Assembly (NCBI GenBank): GCA_039105265.1
Contig: JAPFFF010000060.1
Location: forward strand, 186,001-250,000
Direction of reading: 5' to 3'
Source of the DNA: Tritrichomonas musculus
Lineage: Eukaryota > Parabasalia > Tritrichomonadida > Tritrichomonadidae
DNA: 64,000 bases
Below are positions 50,967-61,142 of this stretch, piece by piece (positions within the stretch are counted from its first letter, which is position 1; the number at the start of each line of letters is the position of its first letter). A program made the translations under genes and the position numbers. The notes beneath the pieces were generated by a model. It did no database searches. It worked only from the letters and a program-made list of their open reading frames with translations, and was not told the origin of the DNA.

Positions 50967-52557
50967 TAGGTGGACTCGAACTTGATCTCCTAAAAAGTCG
51001 TAAATAGGACTTAAAGTCTAAAAAGTTTATCTCAAAAAATCATTAATTTGATTTAAAGTCTAAAAAGTTTATCTCAAAAAATCTTTAATTTAATTTTAAG
51101 TCTAAAAAGTTTATCTCAAAAAATCATTAAATTGAATTAAAGTCTAAAATATTTCATCTAATTCGTCATTAAAATATTCTATTCACTCAAAAGTTTATCT
51201 CAAAAAGTCGCTCAATTTATAACTAACTAGAAAAACATTTATACCAAAAAATCAAATTATTATGGCTATGTCTCGAACTTTTTTGATCAAAAAATCTTTA
51301 AAATAACCTTTTAAGTGGTACTTATTATTACAATTAATCGTAATAGATATATTAAAAAAACTTTAAAATATGCAATTGAATTTCTTTCTTTTAATATTAT
51401 TGTTCATTCAATCTTAAAATACATGTATATCATATTTATTATTTAGAAATGGAATTGATTCATAGTAATGTTGAATAATATAATTATTATATTTTTGTAG
51501 AAGAATTATATTTTATTTTTAATACGTAAATTCCATAGAATAATCTTATGTTAAAGCATATATTCTATAGATGGTATGAATTTCTTTATTTCTTTATGAT
51601 CTTCTATAGACAAAAAGCTTCGTTTGCTTACCGTAAAAGTGTCAAAAAGATTGATTTCTTAATTATTAATCAATTAATATCTTGATAAAAAAATATTTTT
51701 GTTTAAAATAATAGATTAATTAATTTAAAATAACATTTTTAGATATTATATTTATTTATCAAATTTAATTTTTATATATAAAAGATTAAAATCAGAAAAT
51801 GTAAAATGAATATTCATTTCACATTGATAGCTCATCTTTTTTTAGAGCAATGAAAAGTTTATTTTATAATAGTGTATCATATTTACTTTATAAAAAACTT
51901 GAAATTTTTAGATCAATCTTTTTGCAAAAAAAAAAAAAGTATGCGAAGCTATTTTTATTCATAAATTATATGATTTTTAATAAGAAAAGTTTAAAAATAA
52001 GTATAGAAACTATTACAATTTTAAAGAAAATTGAGAATCTATAATACATATTAATTCATGACTGGACTTTTTATGTAAAATGGAAATTAATTTTCTAAAA
52101 GAGATATTTTGGGAGATATAACCTACTTTATCCTAGAAAAAGGATCTCTTTTCTACAAGAAAAAAAATATATTTCAAAAAAAAGACTTTTTGATTTTTTA
52201 AAAAAGAGTATTTGTCATAATTTCAAAGATTTTTTGATCAAAAAAGTTCGAGACATAGCCATAATAATTTGATTTTTTGGTATAAATGTTTTTCTAGTTA
52301 GTTATAAATTGAGCGACTTTTTGAGATAAACTTTTGAGTGAATAGAATATTTTAATGACGAATTAGATGAAATATTTTAGACTTTAATTCAATTTAATGA
52401 TTTTTTGAGATAAACTTTTTAGACTTAAAATTAAATTAAAGATTTTTTGAGATAAACTTTTTAGACTTTAAATCAAATTAATGATTTTTTGAGATAAACT
52501 TTTTAGACTTTAAGTCCTATTTACGACTTTTTAGGAGATCAAGTTCGAGTCCACCTA
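50967..52557. mobile_element. 1591-bp element with about 340-bp inverted repeats, TA duplication
   Basis: The ends TAGGTGGACTCGAACTTG and complement are nearly identical over about 340 bp (50967-51306 and 52219-52557). Each arm contains four or five copies of a roughly 42-bp subterminal repeat, GTCTAAAAAGTTTATCTC plus AAAAAATC. TA flanks both sides. Of the three possible end positions in the TATA context, only TAGGTGG ends with a TA duplication restore the kinase frame (MIYYIFTEKN). The internal 900 bp has no credible transposase, so it is non-autonomous. The arms are so alike that insertion is recent. Confidence 0.9.
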
Positions 52558-53163
52558 TAAATCATTTGGCCAATTGAAAAAATATCACTTTGAATTGTTG
52601 GAATTGAATCAACATCTACAGCTTCAGGAGCAATATAACCATGAGCAAAATCATTTGTATATACCAAATTATCATGTTCTTTCTCTTTGATCATTCTATC
52701 AAAATCAATTAGAATCACTTTGTTGTTGTCATCAAGAAAAAGATTATTTGGTTTGAGATCACGATATATTAAGTTGTTTTGATGTAAATAATCTAATATA
52801 AATAAAAGTTGACATAAAATTGACATTTTTTGTTCAATTGTGAAATGAAATTCTGATATTTTGTCCAATGATCGACCAGATATGCATTCAATAACTATAA
52901 ATGTGTCATTATTATCTCTAATAGTTCCATAAAATTTGGGTATTAATGGATAACAAGCATTTCGATAATTGTTTAATTCTCTTTGAATTAAGTAAACCTG
53001 TTTGTCTCTTTGAATTTTTATTGCATAAAGTTTTCCTTCTTTGATGTGATCCACTACCAAGTTTTGTCAATTTTATAAATTCGTCTTTTTGAAATGATCG
53101 CTCATTCTTTTCAATGTTTTCTTCAAAATAAGCGAATAATTCTTCAAGTTTATAACTATTCAT

Positions 53164-53528
53164 TTTGCAATAACTTTTCTTGATTAAATATGCTGATAAG
53201 CATGGCCTAATTATTCTAAAAATGTTATTTAGCTCATCTTTATATGATAATAATTGGAAGCTTTCTGAAAAGTTTAATATTTCATGATTGAAAATTAAAT
53301 CATATAATAAATAAATAAAAAATATAATTCATGAAACTCTTTTATAACACGAAATAACCTAGTTCAGGTATATCTATTCAAATTTATAACGCCTTTTCAA
53401 TTTGAAGGAAATTTATAATTCTGGAAAAATAAAATTACATTCAAAAAAGTATTATTCCTTGAAATTATTCCACTTTTTCAATGTATATTAGATACTGGAA
53501 CTTTTTGAAAACACATTCAATCCCATAA
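53164..53528. promoter_or_regulatory. Divergent intergenic region with a GGAACTTTTTGAAA motif
   Basis: The gap separates the broken kinase gene from the transporter. AACTTTTTGA at about 53504-53513 ends 16 nt before the transporter ATG, where a core promoter element is expected. Confidence 0.35.
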
Positions 53529-54731
53529 ATGATTTGTTCAAGGAATTTTGCTTATATTATTATAATTCTTAGTTTTCCACTTCAATTTGGTTTTCATATG
53601 AATTTTTTCACTCATGGTTCATCTGATATTCAATCAAGTTGGGATTTAAATAAAGTATCACCATTTTTATTAGATGTTGCCAACAGAATTACTAATTATT
53701 TTGGTGCAGTAACTAGCATAATATTTATATTCATTAATTACAAAATCAAAAGACGTCGTCTAGTTGTAACCATATTATATATCTTCAGTGGAATTACCTG
53801 GCTAGTGTATTTAGCTGTCACTGACAGCAACATATGGTTATCCATTGTTCTTCGAGCTACTAACGGCTTCTTTCTTGGTTATTTTCAATCTTCACATATA
53901 TCCTATATGATGCATTTCTCACAAGAAAAGTTATATGGCTTCCACACCAGTCTCATTGAAGTCACCATTGCCCTATCCATCAGCATACTTAACGTGATGC
54001 TCTACCTAATCCACTGGAAAATAGTAGCCGTCATTTTATCAATTCAATCGTTTATTTTTGGCGGTTTATTTTGGCTGATACCCGAACACATCACCATTCC
54101 AAAGACCTACTCACGCCTCTACATCCACAACCCTCCCTACCTAAAATACTGCCTCATAATGGCATCAATCATGATTCTGCAGTGCTTCGCCGGAATCGGC
54201 TTCATGATTGACAACTGCTCCAGGCTGATGAGCGACATTGGCATCAATATGGACGCATACATTCAATTGGCACTCGTCAATTTGATAAGCTGCATATCGG
54301 CTCTCATCGGTTCTTTCATCGTAGACGCAGTCGACATTCCTGCAATGTGGAGCTTCTCATCATTTGGAATCGCCGCAAGCTTGATCATATACGACATCAC
54401 CTTGAAGGCCGATTGTCCAAAGTGGCTCGGCGTTTTCAGCGTGTTCTTGTACTTCTTGTTCTTCGGATTCGGAGAGGGAACAATTCCGTGGATGCTGCCT
54501 GGCATCATCTTCCCGGAGTCGCTCATGATTGAGAGCGGCGCTCTGAACACTTTCACTAACCAGTTCATGGGAATTTGGTTCGGTTACTTCCAGAACGTGC
54601 TCACTAAGGAGTTCGGCGAGTTCTCTTCTGTTATGTTCAGCGCAATCGTGTCTTTCTTGGCTGCGTTCTACGGACTATTCATGATTCCACATATTAAAAA
54701 AAACTTAATGGAGAACATCACTGTGTTTTGA
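53529..54731 (+). CDS. Major facilitator superfamily-like transporter
   Basis: 400 residues with about 11-12 predicted membrane helices from residue 7 (YIIIILSFPLQFGFHMNFF) to 387. The GYFQSSHISYMMHFSQE segment after the fourth helix and the SALIGSFIVDAVDIPAMWSF loop fit an MFS sugar-porter-like pattern, without the full family signatures. Trichomonads have a large divergent group of such putative sugar transporters. No signal peptide, intact. The first half is AT-rich, whereas about 54100-54680 is much richer in GC and uses C/G-ending codons, a sharp change inside one gene. Substrate cannot be inferred. Confidence 0.8.
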   Translation: MICSRNFAYIIIILSFPLQFGFHMNFFTHGSSDIQSSWDLNKVSPFLLDVANRITNYFGAVTSIIFIFINYKIKRRRLVVTILYIFSGITWLVYLAVTDSNIWLSIVLRATNGFFLGYFQSSHISYMMHFSQEKLYGFHTSLIEVTIALSISILNVMLYLIHWKIVAVILSIQSFIFGGLFWLIPEHITIPKTYSRLYIHNPPYLKYCLIMASIMILQCFAGIGFMIDNCSRLMSDIGINMDAYIQLALVNLISCISALIGSFIVDAVDIPAMWSFSSFGIAASLIIYDITLKADCPKWLGVFSVFLYFLFFGFGEGTIPWMLPGIIFPESLMIESGALNTFTNQFMGIWFGYFQNVLTKEFGEFSSVMFSAIVSFLAAFYGLFMIPHIKKNLMENITVF

Positions 54732-55266
54732 GTTTGTGTTTTTTTATGCCTTTCTATATTTATATAATAAAATGATTTTGTATTTATAATTGTTTTTTTT
54801 TTTTATTCAAAAAAAATTTTTTTGTTAATAAAAGGTCAAAAAAATGATCGTTTTTGGTTAATTTTGTTTTTGAACAATTTTTTTTTTTTTTTTTTTTAAT
54901 ATAAACTTATCTTGGAGTTTTGTTAATAAATCATTAAGTTATTGATTTTTTCTTTTTTACAAACTTTGAAACTTCAATTTTTTTTTTAAAAAAAAGCAGG
55001 AATTGAATCAATATGTGACATAATAGCATTTGAAAGTTAAAAGGTTAAAAAATTAGAAATAAAAAAAGAAATTCAAATTGGAAAATACATCTTTTCTACA
55101 AAATTTAAAAAAAAAAAATTTCACGACAATTCTACATTTACTAAATTTTAGGGCAGATTAATAAAGATTTCTCCTTCAAAATTCTTGTCTTTTATACCTT
55201 CTTGGATAACAAAAATTATAAAATAAAAATATATATAAATAAAAACAAAGCATATTAAAATATTTT
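54732..55266. other. AT-rich intergenic region
   Basis: Between convergent 3' ends (transporter and RCC1 gene). It holds long T runs near 54792 and 54881; no gene. Confidence 0.55.
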
Positions 55267-56913
55267 TTAAAAATCTTCCAAAAAATCTTTTTCATTATCA
55301 TCATATTCATCATCATCTTCATTATTGTCATCATCATCATCATTCATATTCTCATTTGCATCATTATCATTAATATTGTTGTTTTGTTCAGGAGCATCAT
55401 CACTATATTCATCTTGATCATCATCATCATCATTAGCATTAGAATCTTTATCAACAACATTTTCGACTTTTTTATCATTTTCTTCTTTTTTGCCTTCATT
55501 GCTTGCATTATCTTCCTCGTTGATGTATTTTTTCAATGTTTGATCAACTTTGAACTTTTTGAATGCCTCGTCATTTGAATACATTGTGAGCAGAGCCTTT
55601 GCCAATCTGAACATTTTGGTCTGAGCAGTACGAATCATCATTTTATTTTTATCAATATTTGAAATTTGGCCAATTTTTTCAATCAATTTTTTGATTTCAA
55701 GGTCCTTTTCAAAAAGTTCTTTTTCAATGCTAGACAAAACGTCAGATACGTCACTTTTACTATGATAACAAAGTGTTGGATAAGGGAAAGCCGAACTTAA
55801 TTCAATTTTTCTATTAGAATTATTTGGAGGAGGAGCCTTCAAGAAGACGATAGACAAATTTGTTCCAACGACACAAAATCTGACACCTTTTGTAATGCTT
55901 GTTAAAATTGGCTTTTCAATAAATTTTCCAACAGCAGCTTCATTCAACATTGCCTCACCGAACTTGTTTGTTCCACAGACATACAAAGCGCCGACATTAT
56001 CAACGAAAAACGAATGAAAAGCGCCAGCGAAAACAGAAGTTATATTTTTATCCTTTAAAGAAGCGATTTCAACAAATCTGGGTGCGCTGATTTCGTCTAT
56101 TCCAAGCTGATTGTTCCTGTTTGAACCGCGTCCATAAACAGTTCCGTCTGAGGCAACAACAAGAGAATGTTCGTGAATGCCAGATATCGAAACACATTGA
56201 ATTCCATACAATTCACGAACAACATGGAAATAATCACTCTTGTTAAGATCAGACATGTTGTACTCATAAACATAGCCTCGCGATGAAAGTGCAAGTATAT
56301 TTTTGCTTTGAAATGCAATGAAAACTGGTAAATCCGATTCAGGTAGCCATGTCACTTTTGTAGAATATTCTTTGTCATTGAAAATTGATGGTTCTATGAT
56401 GTGTATGGAACCACATTCATCAATGGCCGCTGAAATTTGGCTTCCGCCGTAAATAGAAATGATTTCGTAGCCTTGCGTGTTAAGATAAGCAAAATCTGAT
56501 TTTTTGTCATTACCAAAAACATAGCCTAAATAAGATGGAGATTTCTCTCCTGATTTTGTGGTGCTTGAGAATTGAAATAAGGTGTAGTTTAGGCCACATA
56601 CTGCTGATTCGGCTGGTGGCGCATTATTTAAATGTATTCCAAAAAATTGTTTTAGAACACCACTGCGGTATGGAAGCATTGATTGATTTTTGTTGTTTCC
56701 AATGCCATATGGAAGATGATTTTCACCTACTGTAACTGCAAAATCATTATATACTGATAATGAGATATCATTAAAGTCATTTTTATAGGGAGTGGGATTT
56801 TTGATTTCTTTCAATGCGTTAGTTTGATGGATTTGACGGAAATCATTTTTTCCTCCTACAATTATAGACATTTGACTTTGGGACCAATTTATATTTTTTA
56901 TATCAAATGTCAT
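55267..56913 (-). CDS. RCC1-like repeat protein with acidic tail
   Basis: 548 residues (an internal ATG at residue 15, MSIIVGGKNDF, is an alternative start). RCC1-type blades run to about residue 365. The clearest are EHSLVVASDGTVYGRGSNRN with NQLG, and GAFHSFFVDNVGALYVCGTN with KFGE. The rest are degenerate, as usual in protists. Residues 395-450 form a helical coiled coil (EKDLEIKKLIEKIGQ). The last 90 residues are Asp/Glu/Asn-rich. RCC1 proteins act as exchange factors or as propeller scaffolds; the degenerate blades favour a scaffold. Its ATG is only 32 bp from that of the Nudix gene, on the opposite strand. Confidence 0.85.
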   Translation of the reverse strand: MTFDIKNINWSQSQMSIIVGGKNDFRQIHQTNALKEIKNPTPYKNDFNDISLSVYNDFAVTVGENHLPYGIGNNKNQSMLPYRSGVLKQFFGIHLNNAPPAESAVCGLNYTLFQFSSTTKSGEKSPSYLGYVFGNDKKSDFAYLNTQGYEIISIYGGSQISAAIDECGSIHIIEPSIFNDKEYSTKVTWLPESDLPVFIAFQSKNILALSSRGYVYEYNMSDLNKSDYFHVVRELYGIQCVSISGIHEHSLVVASDGTVYGRGSNRNNQLGIDEISAPRFVEIASLKDKNITSVFAGAFHSFFVDNVGALYVCGTNKFGEAMLNEAAVGKFIEKPILTSITKGVRFCVVGTNLSIVFLKAPPPNNSNRKIELSSAFPYPTLCYHSKSDVSDVLSSIEKELFEKDLEIKKLIEKIGQISNIDKNKMMIRTAQTKMFRLAKALLTMYSNDEAFKKFKVDQTLKKYINEEDNASNEGKKEENDKKVENVVDKDSNANDDDDDQDEYSDDAPEQNNNINDNDANENMNDDDDDNNEDDDEYDDNEKDFLEDF

Positions 56914-56945
56914 AAAATAAACGGCTAAGAATAATTTGTTGCAAA
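56914..56945. promoter_or_regulatory. 32-bp shared divergent promoter region
   Basis: Only 32 bp separate the ATG codons of the RCC1-like and Nudix genes. It contains AAACGGCTAAG; no TCAYT initiator is visible on either strand. Confidence 0.45.
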
Positions 56946-57569
56946 ATGGAGAATAAAAATGAGAAATGGCTTCAATGGGCTGTAGAACTACAAAGTATAG
57001 CTCAGGCAGGCTTGCACTATACCAAAGACAAATTTGATGAAGAAAGATTTGAACGAATCCGAGAAATATCTGCAGAAATGATTAGTTATAAGACAGAAAT
57101 ACCAATAGAAAAAGTAAAAGATTTGTTTTGTAATGAAAAAGGATATCAAACTCCCAAGTTAGATTCACGAGCAGCAATTTTTAAAGATAATAAAATATTA
57201 CTTGTTCAAGAAAATAATGGAACATGGTCTTTGCCAGGTGGATGGGTTGATGTCGATGTTTCAGTTAAAGAAAATGTAATTAAAGAAGTAAAGGAGGAAG
57301 CAGGTCTTGATGTCACTGCAGATTATATTATAGCTGTTCAAGATAGAGACAAACATAATTTGCCAATTTATGCATATAAAATATGTAAAATATTTATTTT
57401 TTGTACAGTTATTGGAGGAGAGTTTCAAACAAATATTGAAACGATCGATAGCAAATATTTTGGTCTCGATGAATTACCAAATCTTGCAGAAGAAAAAATC
57501 ACGAAGGAACAAATTTCAATGTGTTTTGATGCTTTAAACTCTGAACATTGGACAACTCTTTTTGATTAA
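56946..57569 (+). CDS. Nudix hydrolase with N-terminal NUDIX_N domain
   Basis: 207 residues. The first 65 form the helical NUDIX_N domain (WAVELQSIAQAGLHYTKDKF, ERIREISAEMI), as in bacterial YjhB-like enzymes. The Nudix fold starts at RAAIFKDNKILLVQE. The Nudix box spans about 98-121, LPGGWVDVDVSVKENVIKEV then KEEAGL: the metal-binding Glu residues of the KEVKEEAGL core are kept, Arg is Lys, and the first Glu of the consensus is replaced by a non-acidic residue. The family cleaves nucleoside diphosphates linked to X, often ADP-ribose. A bacterial-type domain pair in a protist suggests old lateral transfer (inference). Confidence 0.92.
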   Translation: MENKNEKWLQWAVELQSIAQAGLHYTKDKFDEERFERIREISAEMISYKTEIPIEKVKDLFCNEKGYQTPKLDSRAAIFKDNKILLVQENNGTWSLPGGWVDVDVSVKENVIKEVKEEAGLDVTADYIIAVQDRDKHNLPIYAYKICKIFIFCTVIGGEFQTNIETIDSKYFGLDELPNLAEEKITKEQISMCFDALNSEHWTTLFD

Positions 57570-57638
57570 AAATTTAATACTTAATAAAGTAGTCTTATTA
57601 TTGACCAACTTTTCTCTTTGTATAAGTGATAAAATGAC

Positions 57639-57640
57639 AT

Positions 57641-57673
<33 letters not shown>
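57639..57673. repeat. Long poly-A tract
   Basis: About 35 consecutive A in the 170-bp gap between the Nudix gene and the next kinase; likely length-variable. Confidence 0.7.
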
Positions 57674-57675
<2 letters not shown>

Positions 57676-57742
57676 GATAAAAATATGATATTAAAAATTA
57701 TTAGATTTTAATTTTTTTTTTATTAGAAAAGAAGTTAATCCA

Positions 57743-59116
57743 TTATTGTATTGAATATTCAAAAGCTTCTATTTTTAAAATTCTTTCTTCAATAGAAGAA
57801 ATATTTATTTTTTCATTGTCATCATCAGAAAATATATTAAAATGATGCATTTTTAGTTCTTCAAATATATCATCGAACGATGGCCTTTTTGCAGGTTCCA
57901 ACTGAAGGCATTTTAATATCATATTACGAACCCAATTGTGAACGTTTGCGGGGATTTTTGGAGGAATTCCAGAAACAACTCTCTCCAAATTCAGAGGAGG
58001 CAACTGTCCCAAAATAATGAAGAATATGACGATACCGAATGCATAAACATCGATTTTATTATCATATTTCACTTCTTCCTCTTCTTCATCGTCGTTCAAT
58101 CTAAGAAGCTCAGGAGCCATGAAAGGCAGAGAACCGGATGAGTTAGTTTTTGTTAATTCCGGATCATCGAGACAAGCGAGACCGAAATCGCTTATTCTGA
58201 CATGCTTATTCTTACTTAACAAAATGTTGCTTGGCTTCAAATCACGATGAATGAACTTGTTTGAATGGATGTATCGCATTCCGAGCACAATTTCAACGAC
58301 AATTCTGCATTTTTCAATTGGATTCAGATCATTGTTTTCAATTGCTGACTTCAGCGATGCTGGCTCCAATGAAAGAACAATGTATGGCGGATTCTCTCTG
58401 TCACCAGGATAGAAACCGTGTATACGAATAATGCAAGGATGACGAAGAGTGAATAAAATTTCAGCTTCGCTTATGTATCTTCTGATTCCATCATTCATCA
58501 TTCCTGTTTCAGTCAATTCTTTTTTGGCAAAATGTTGATTCTTTGATACATTATAAACTATTGAAAAACCACCATAGCCGATGGTTGACTGATCTTCATT
58601 GAATTCATTTTTGTCATAGATTATCATATTCTTTCTTGTCTTTTTTAATGATTTCAATTTTTGTAATTGAAGGTTTTCTTCTTTTAATTTGTTTATTTCT
58701 CTTTCTTTTTCTTCAATAAGTTGACTTTTGTGATGAAGTTTGCTTTTCAACTTCTTTATTTTATGCAGACATTCATTTTCATTTTTGATATTTAAATATA
58801 TTACATCATCGGAGGAAATAAAATAGTCAGTAAATTTCTTGCGCCTTTTCAATTTCTTTATATGCCCTTTATGATCAACAGAAAATGAATAGTTATAAAT
58901 CGGGTCAATATCTTCTTTTGATTGGATTTTTTCATAAAAATCTTCTATTTTATCATTTGGGAAAATATCTATTGATTGAACTTTTTCTTTTATTTTCAAA
59001 GAACGTGAGATTTTTAGTGGAAAATCACAATCTACTTCAATAAATGATGTGGGACCATTTAAGTATTGAAAAAAAGAATGATTTAAATTTATTGATTTTC
59101 TACTAATCCCATCCAA
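57743..59116 (-). CDS. Protein kinase with N-terminal ubiquitin-like/coiled-coil region, start unclear
   Basis: 457 residues are open up to 59116, but that codon is TTG; no in-frame ATG lies between residue 163 and the stop beyond 59170. The N-terminal 110 residues (FIEVDCDFPLKISRSLKIKE to DDVIYLNI) look like a ubiquitin-like fold (tentative). A coiled coil (residues 112-160) follows. The kinase domain then has GYGGFSIV, Lys198, HRDLKPSN (290), DFGLA (310), APE (334) and DVYAFGIVIFFIIL. The catalytic set is complete. Either the 5' end was cut off when the repeat block starting near 59200 arrived, a first exon is missed, or translation starts at Met163, giving a bare kinase. Confidence 0.85.
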   Translation of the reverse strand: MDGISRKSINLNHSFFQYLNGPTSFIEVDCDFPLKISRSLKIKEKVQSIDIFPNDKIEDFYEKIQSKEDIDPIYNYSFSVDHKGHIKKLKRRKKFTDYFISSDDVIYLNIKNENECLHKIKKLKSKLHHKSQLIEEKEREINKLKEENLQLQKLKSLKKTRKNMIIYDKNEFNEDQSTIGYGGFSIVYNVSKNQHFAKKELTETGMMNDGIRRYISEAEILFTLRHPCIIRIHGFYPGDRENPPYIVLSLEPASLKSAIENNDLNPIEKCRIVVEIVLGMRYIHSNKFIHRDLKPSNILLSKNKHVRISDFGLACLDDPELTKTNSSGSLPFMAPELLRLNDDEEEEEVKYDNKIDVYAFGIVIFFIILGQLPPLNLERVVSGIPPKIPANVHNWVRNMILKCLQLEPAKRPSFDDIFEELKMHHFNIFSDDDNEKINISSIEERILKIEAFEYSIQ

Positions 59117-59267
59117 TAATCTTATACTTTTATTGGTGTTGAAATAAGACTTGATTTTGGGAATAATGCTGTTGAATGTTTAGTAGTATATATAAATGGC
59201 GTGATTTTTTAACGTCCCTTCGGGTCCGTTAAAACATCCCTCCATTTATCGGCCAGAAACGACTTTT

Positions 59268-59830
59268 TGAATAGATATAAGGTCACCGAACTTTTTGAGA
59301 GCTTACTTGTCTGGTCAGATAATTCAATAGGTATTTGTCCGGCCAAGAGATTGACAGCTTAGCTGGCCCTCCTGAAGGGAGTGAGAGGTAATTTAGCCAT
59401 TTAAGAGATTGAATAGATATAGGGCCTTTGAACTTTTTGAGAAGGTATCTGTCCGGCCAAGAAATTGAGAAGGTAATTGTCCGGCCAGATAATTCAATAG
59501 GTATTTGTCCGGCCAAGAAATTGAGAAGGTATCTGTCCGACCAAGAAATTGAGAAGGTATATGGCCTTTGAACTTTTTGAGAAGGTATCTGTCCGGCCAA
59601 GAAATTGAGAAGGTAATTGTCCGACCAAGAAATTGAGAAGGTATCTGGCCGACCAGAAAATTGAGAGCTTACTTGTCCGACCAAGAAATTGAGAGCCTAT
59701 CTGGCCGACCAAGAATTTGAGAAGGTATCTGTCCGACCAAGAATTTGAATAGGTATCTTGTCCGACCAAGAAATTGAAAGTCTATCTGGCCGACCAAGAA
59801 ATTGAATAGGTAATTGGCCCTACTAAGAAA
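59268..59830. repeat. 28-bp tandem array
   Basis: Unit TGTCCGRCCAAGAAATTGAG plus AAGGTATC, about 20 imperfect copies, interspersed with AACTTTTTGAGAAGG variants. Confidence 0.85.
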
Positions 59831-60145
59831 TCGAGTCTATGCTATATATGAGCTTTATACTAGACTGAAATCTATAGCAGTCGACTTTTTGAGAGTCTAT
59901 CTGGTCGCCTATGAACTTTTTAAAGGCCAATCTGGTCATTGTTCATTTTAGCATTAGATACTCAGCTATAAAGCAAAAATCTATATCTGGTCGCCTATGA
60001 ACTTTTTGAGAGGTTATCTGGTCGCCTATGAACTTTTTGAGTCGACTCTATCAAACAATTCATAGCCTTCTCTTAAAGCTGTCAAATAGATTAAAAGACT
60101 AAAAAGAAAAAAAATAAAAAAAAGAATTAAAAAAAGAAATGTTTA

Positions 60146-60394
60146 TTAAGGAAATTGATGATTCTTTGCTTCAAGCTCTAATATAGAGAAGAATCTCTTT
60201 TGAGCTAATTCGAAGGAATCTAAATAAAGCTCTTTTTGATCCCAATTTTCTCGTATGAGCTCGTTGACCATGTCGAGTGATTGCTTAGCATAAATCTTTG
60301 CAGAACGTAATGCTTCTTGCGGTGTGAAGATTCCTCTACGAACAAGGCTTTTAGCATTTGGATACCAATCCATGTATGGTGCTTGAGTGTTCAT
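60146..60394 (-). CDS. Small hypothetical protein, cassette A
   Basis: 82 residues, start MNTQAPYMDWYPNAKSLVRR, helical and rich in Leu/Glu/Lys (EALRSAKIYAKQSLDMVNEL). No signal peptide or membrane segment. A TCACTTCATTT initiator places +1 16 nt before the ATG, within a leader shared with the two other cassettes. The stop is in a TAATAAA context, and the trailer is an A/T-rich tract ending TAGTCTTTTAAT on the minus strand, also shared. No family recognised. The shared control regions suggest a set of co-expressed proteins of the host element. Confidence 0.65.
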   Translation of the reverse strand: MNTQAPYMDWYPNAKSLVRRGIFTPQEALRSAKIYAKQSLDMVNELIRENWDQKELYLDSFELAQKRFFSILELEAKNHQFP

Positions 60395-60480
60395 TTTAAA
60401 TAAATGAAGTGATGAGCTGAAGAAGCCGTTAACCTTGCCTTATCCACTTTTTGAGGGGGCAGAAATTCTTACTTTTTTGA
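60395..60480 (-). promoter_or_regulatory. Shared promoter/leader of cassette A
   Basis: The minus strand reads AAAGTAAGAATTTCTGCC, CCTCAAAAAGTGG, GGTTAACGGCTTCTTCAGC and the initiator TCACTTCATTT (60402-60412). It is nearly identical to the leader of cassette B and partly to that of C. Confidence 0.7.
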
Positions 60481-60487
60481 CAACTTA

Positions 60488-60850
60488 CCGACCAAGAAAT
60501 TGAGAAGGTAATTGTCCGCCCAAGAAATTGAGAAGGTATCTGTCCGACCAAGAAATTGAGAAGGTATCTGTCCGACCAAGAAATTGAGAGTCAATCTGGT
60601 CATTGAGCTTTTTGAGAAGGTATTTGCCCGGCCAAGAAATTGAGAGTCAATCTGGTCATTGAGCTTTTTGAGAAGGTATCTGTCCGGCCAAGAAATTGAG
60701 AGTCAATCTGGCCGTTGAACTTATTGAGAAGGTAATTGTCCGGCCAAGAAATTGAATAGGTAATTGTCCGACCAAGAAATTGAATAGGTAATTGTCCGAC
60801 CAAGAAATTGAGAGTCAATCTGGTCTTTGAGCTTATTGAGAAGGCGCCTA
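60488..60850. repeat. 28-bp tandem array, second block
   Basis: Same unit as at 59268, mixed with GAGCTTTTTGAGAAGG and GAGAGTCAATCTGGTC units. Confidence 0.8.
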
Positions 60851-60886
60851 TTCCTCTTTGACGAAGACGCAGAGATTTGAGACCTT

Positions 60887-61046
60887 CCTCTGAATGTGAT
60901 AATCGAAGTTCTGAGCTTCCTCTCAAACTGATAATCGAAGTTCTGAGCTTCCTCTCAAACTGATAATCGAAGTTCTGAGCTTCCTCTCAAACTGATAAGC
61001 GAAGTTCTGAGCTTCCTCTCAAACTGATAATCGAAGTTCTGAGCTT
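60887..61046. repeat. 32-bp tandem array, five copies
   Basis: Unit CCTCTCAAACTGATAATC plus GAAGTTCTGAGCTT begins at 60887, 60919, 60951, 60983 and 61015. The sequence CCTCTCAAATTATCTTATCG in the leader of the gene at 63319 is related. Confidence 0.9.
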
Positions 61047-61142
61047 CCTCTGAATACTATAAGCCTTTTTCTATAGGCATTCTCAAAAAATTAAAAGACT
61101 AAAAGAAAAAAATTAAAAAGAAGTATTTAAAATATTAAATGT

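Larger units (their letters stand above)
48065..53163 (-). pseudogene. Kinase-Sel1 gene, broken by a 1.59-kb insertion and several frame breaks
   Basis: The gene starts at MNSYKLEELFAYFEEN (53163). The glycine loop (KLGSGS) is joined out of frame to VVDHIKEGKLYAIKIQ, probably by a small deletion between repeated GTAGTGGA-like sequence. The kinase continues with YRDLKPNN (HRD is YRD), DFD, APE and SIGQMIY, where the element at 50967-52557 sits. Beyond it the frame resumes YIFTEKNPNN, then a C-lobe end and about 20 Sel1 repeats. Further breaks lie near 49485, 49193 (a stop replacing a Gln codon, TAA for CAA), 49015 and 48590. The C-terminal EFYEGFGKDIL matches the first gene of the window (FFEGFGLCI), its paralogue. 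Confidence 0.88.

Noticed and set aside
51850-52044. 64-codon frame inside the 1.59-kb element
   Set aside because: AT-driven composition, no transposase motif, far too short.
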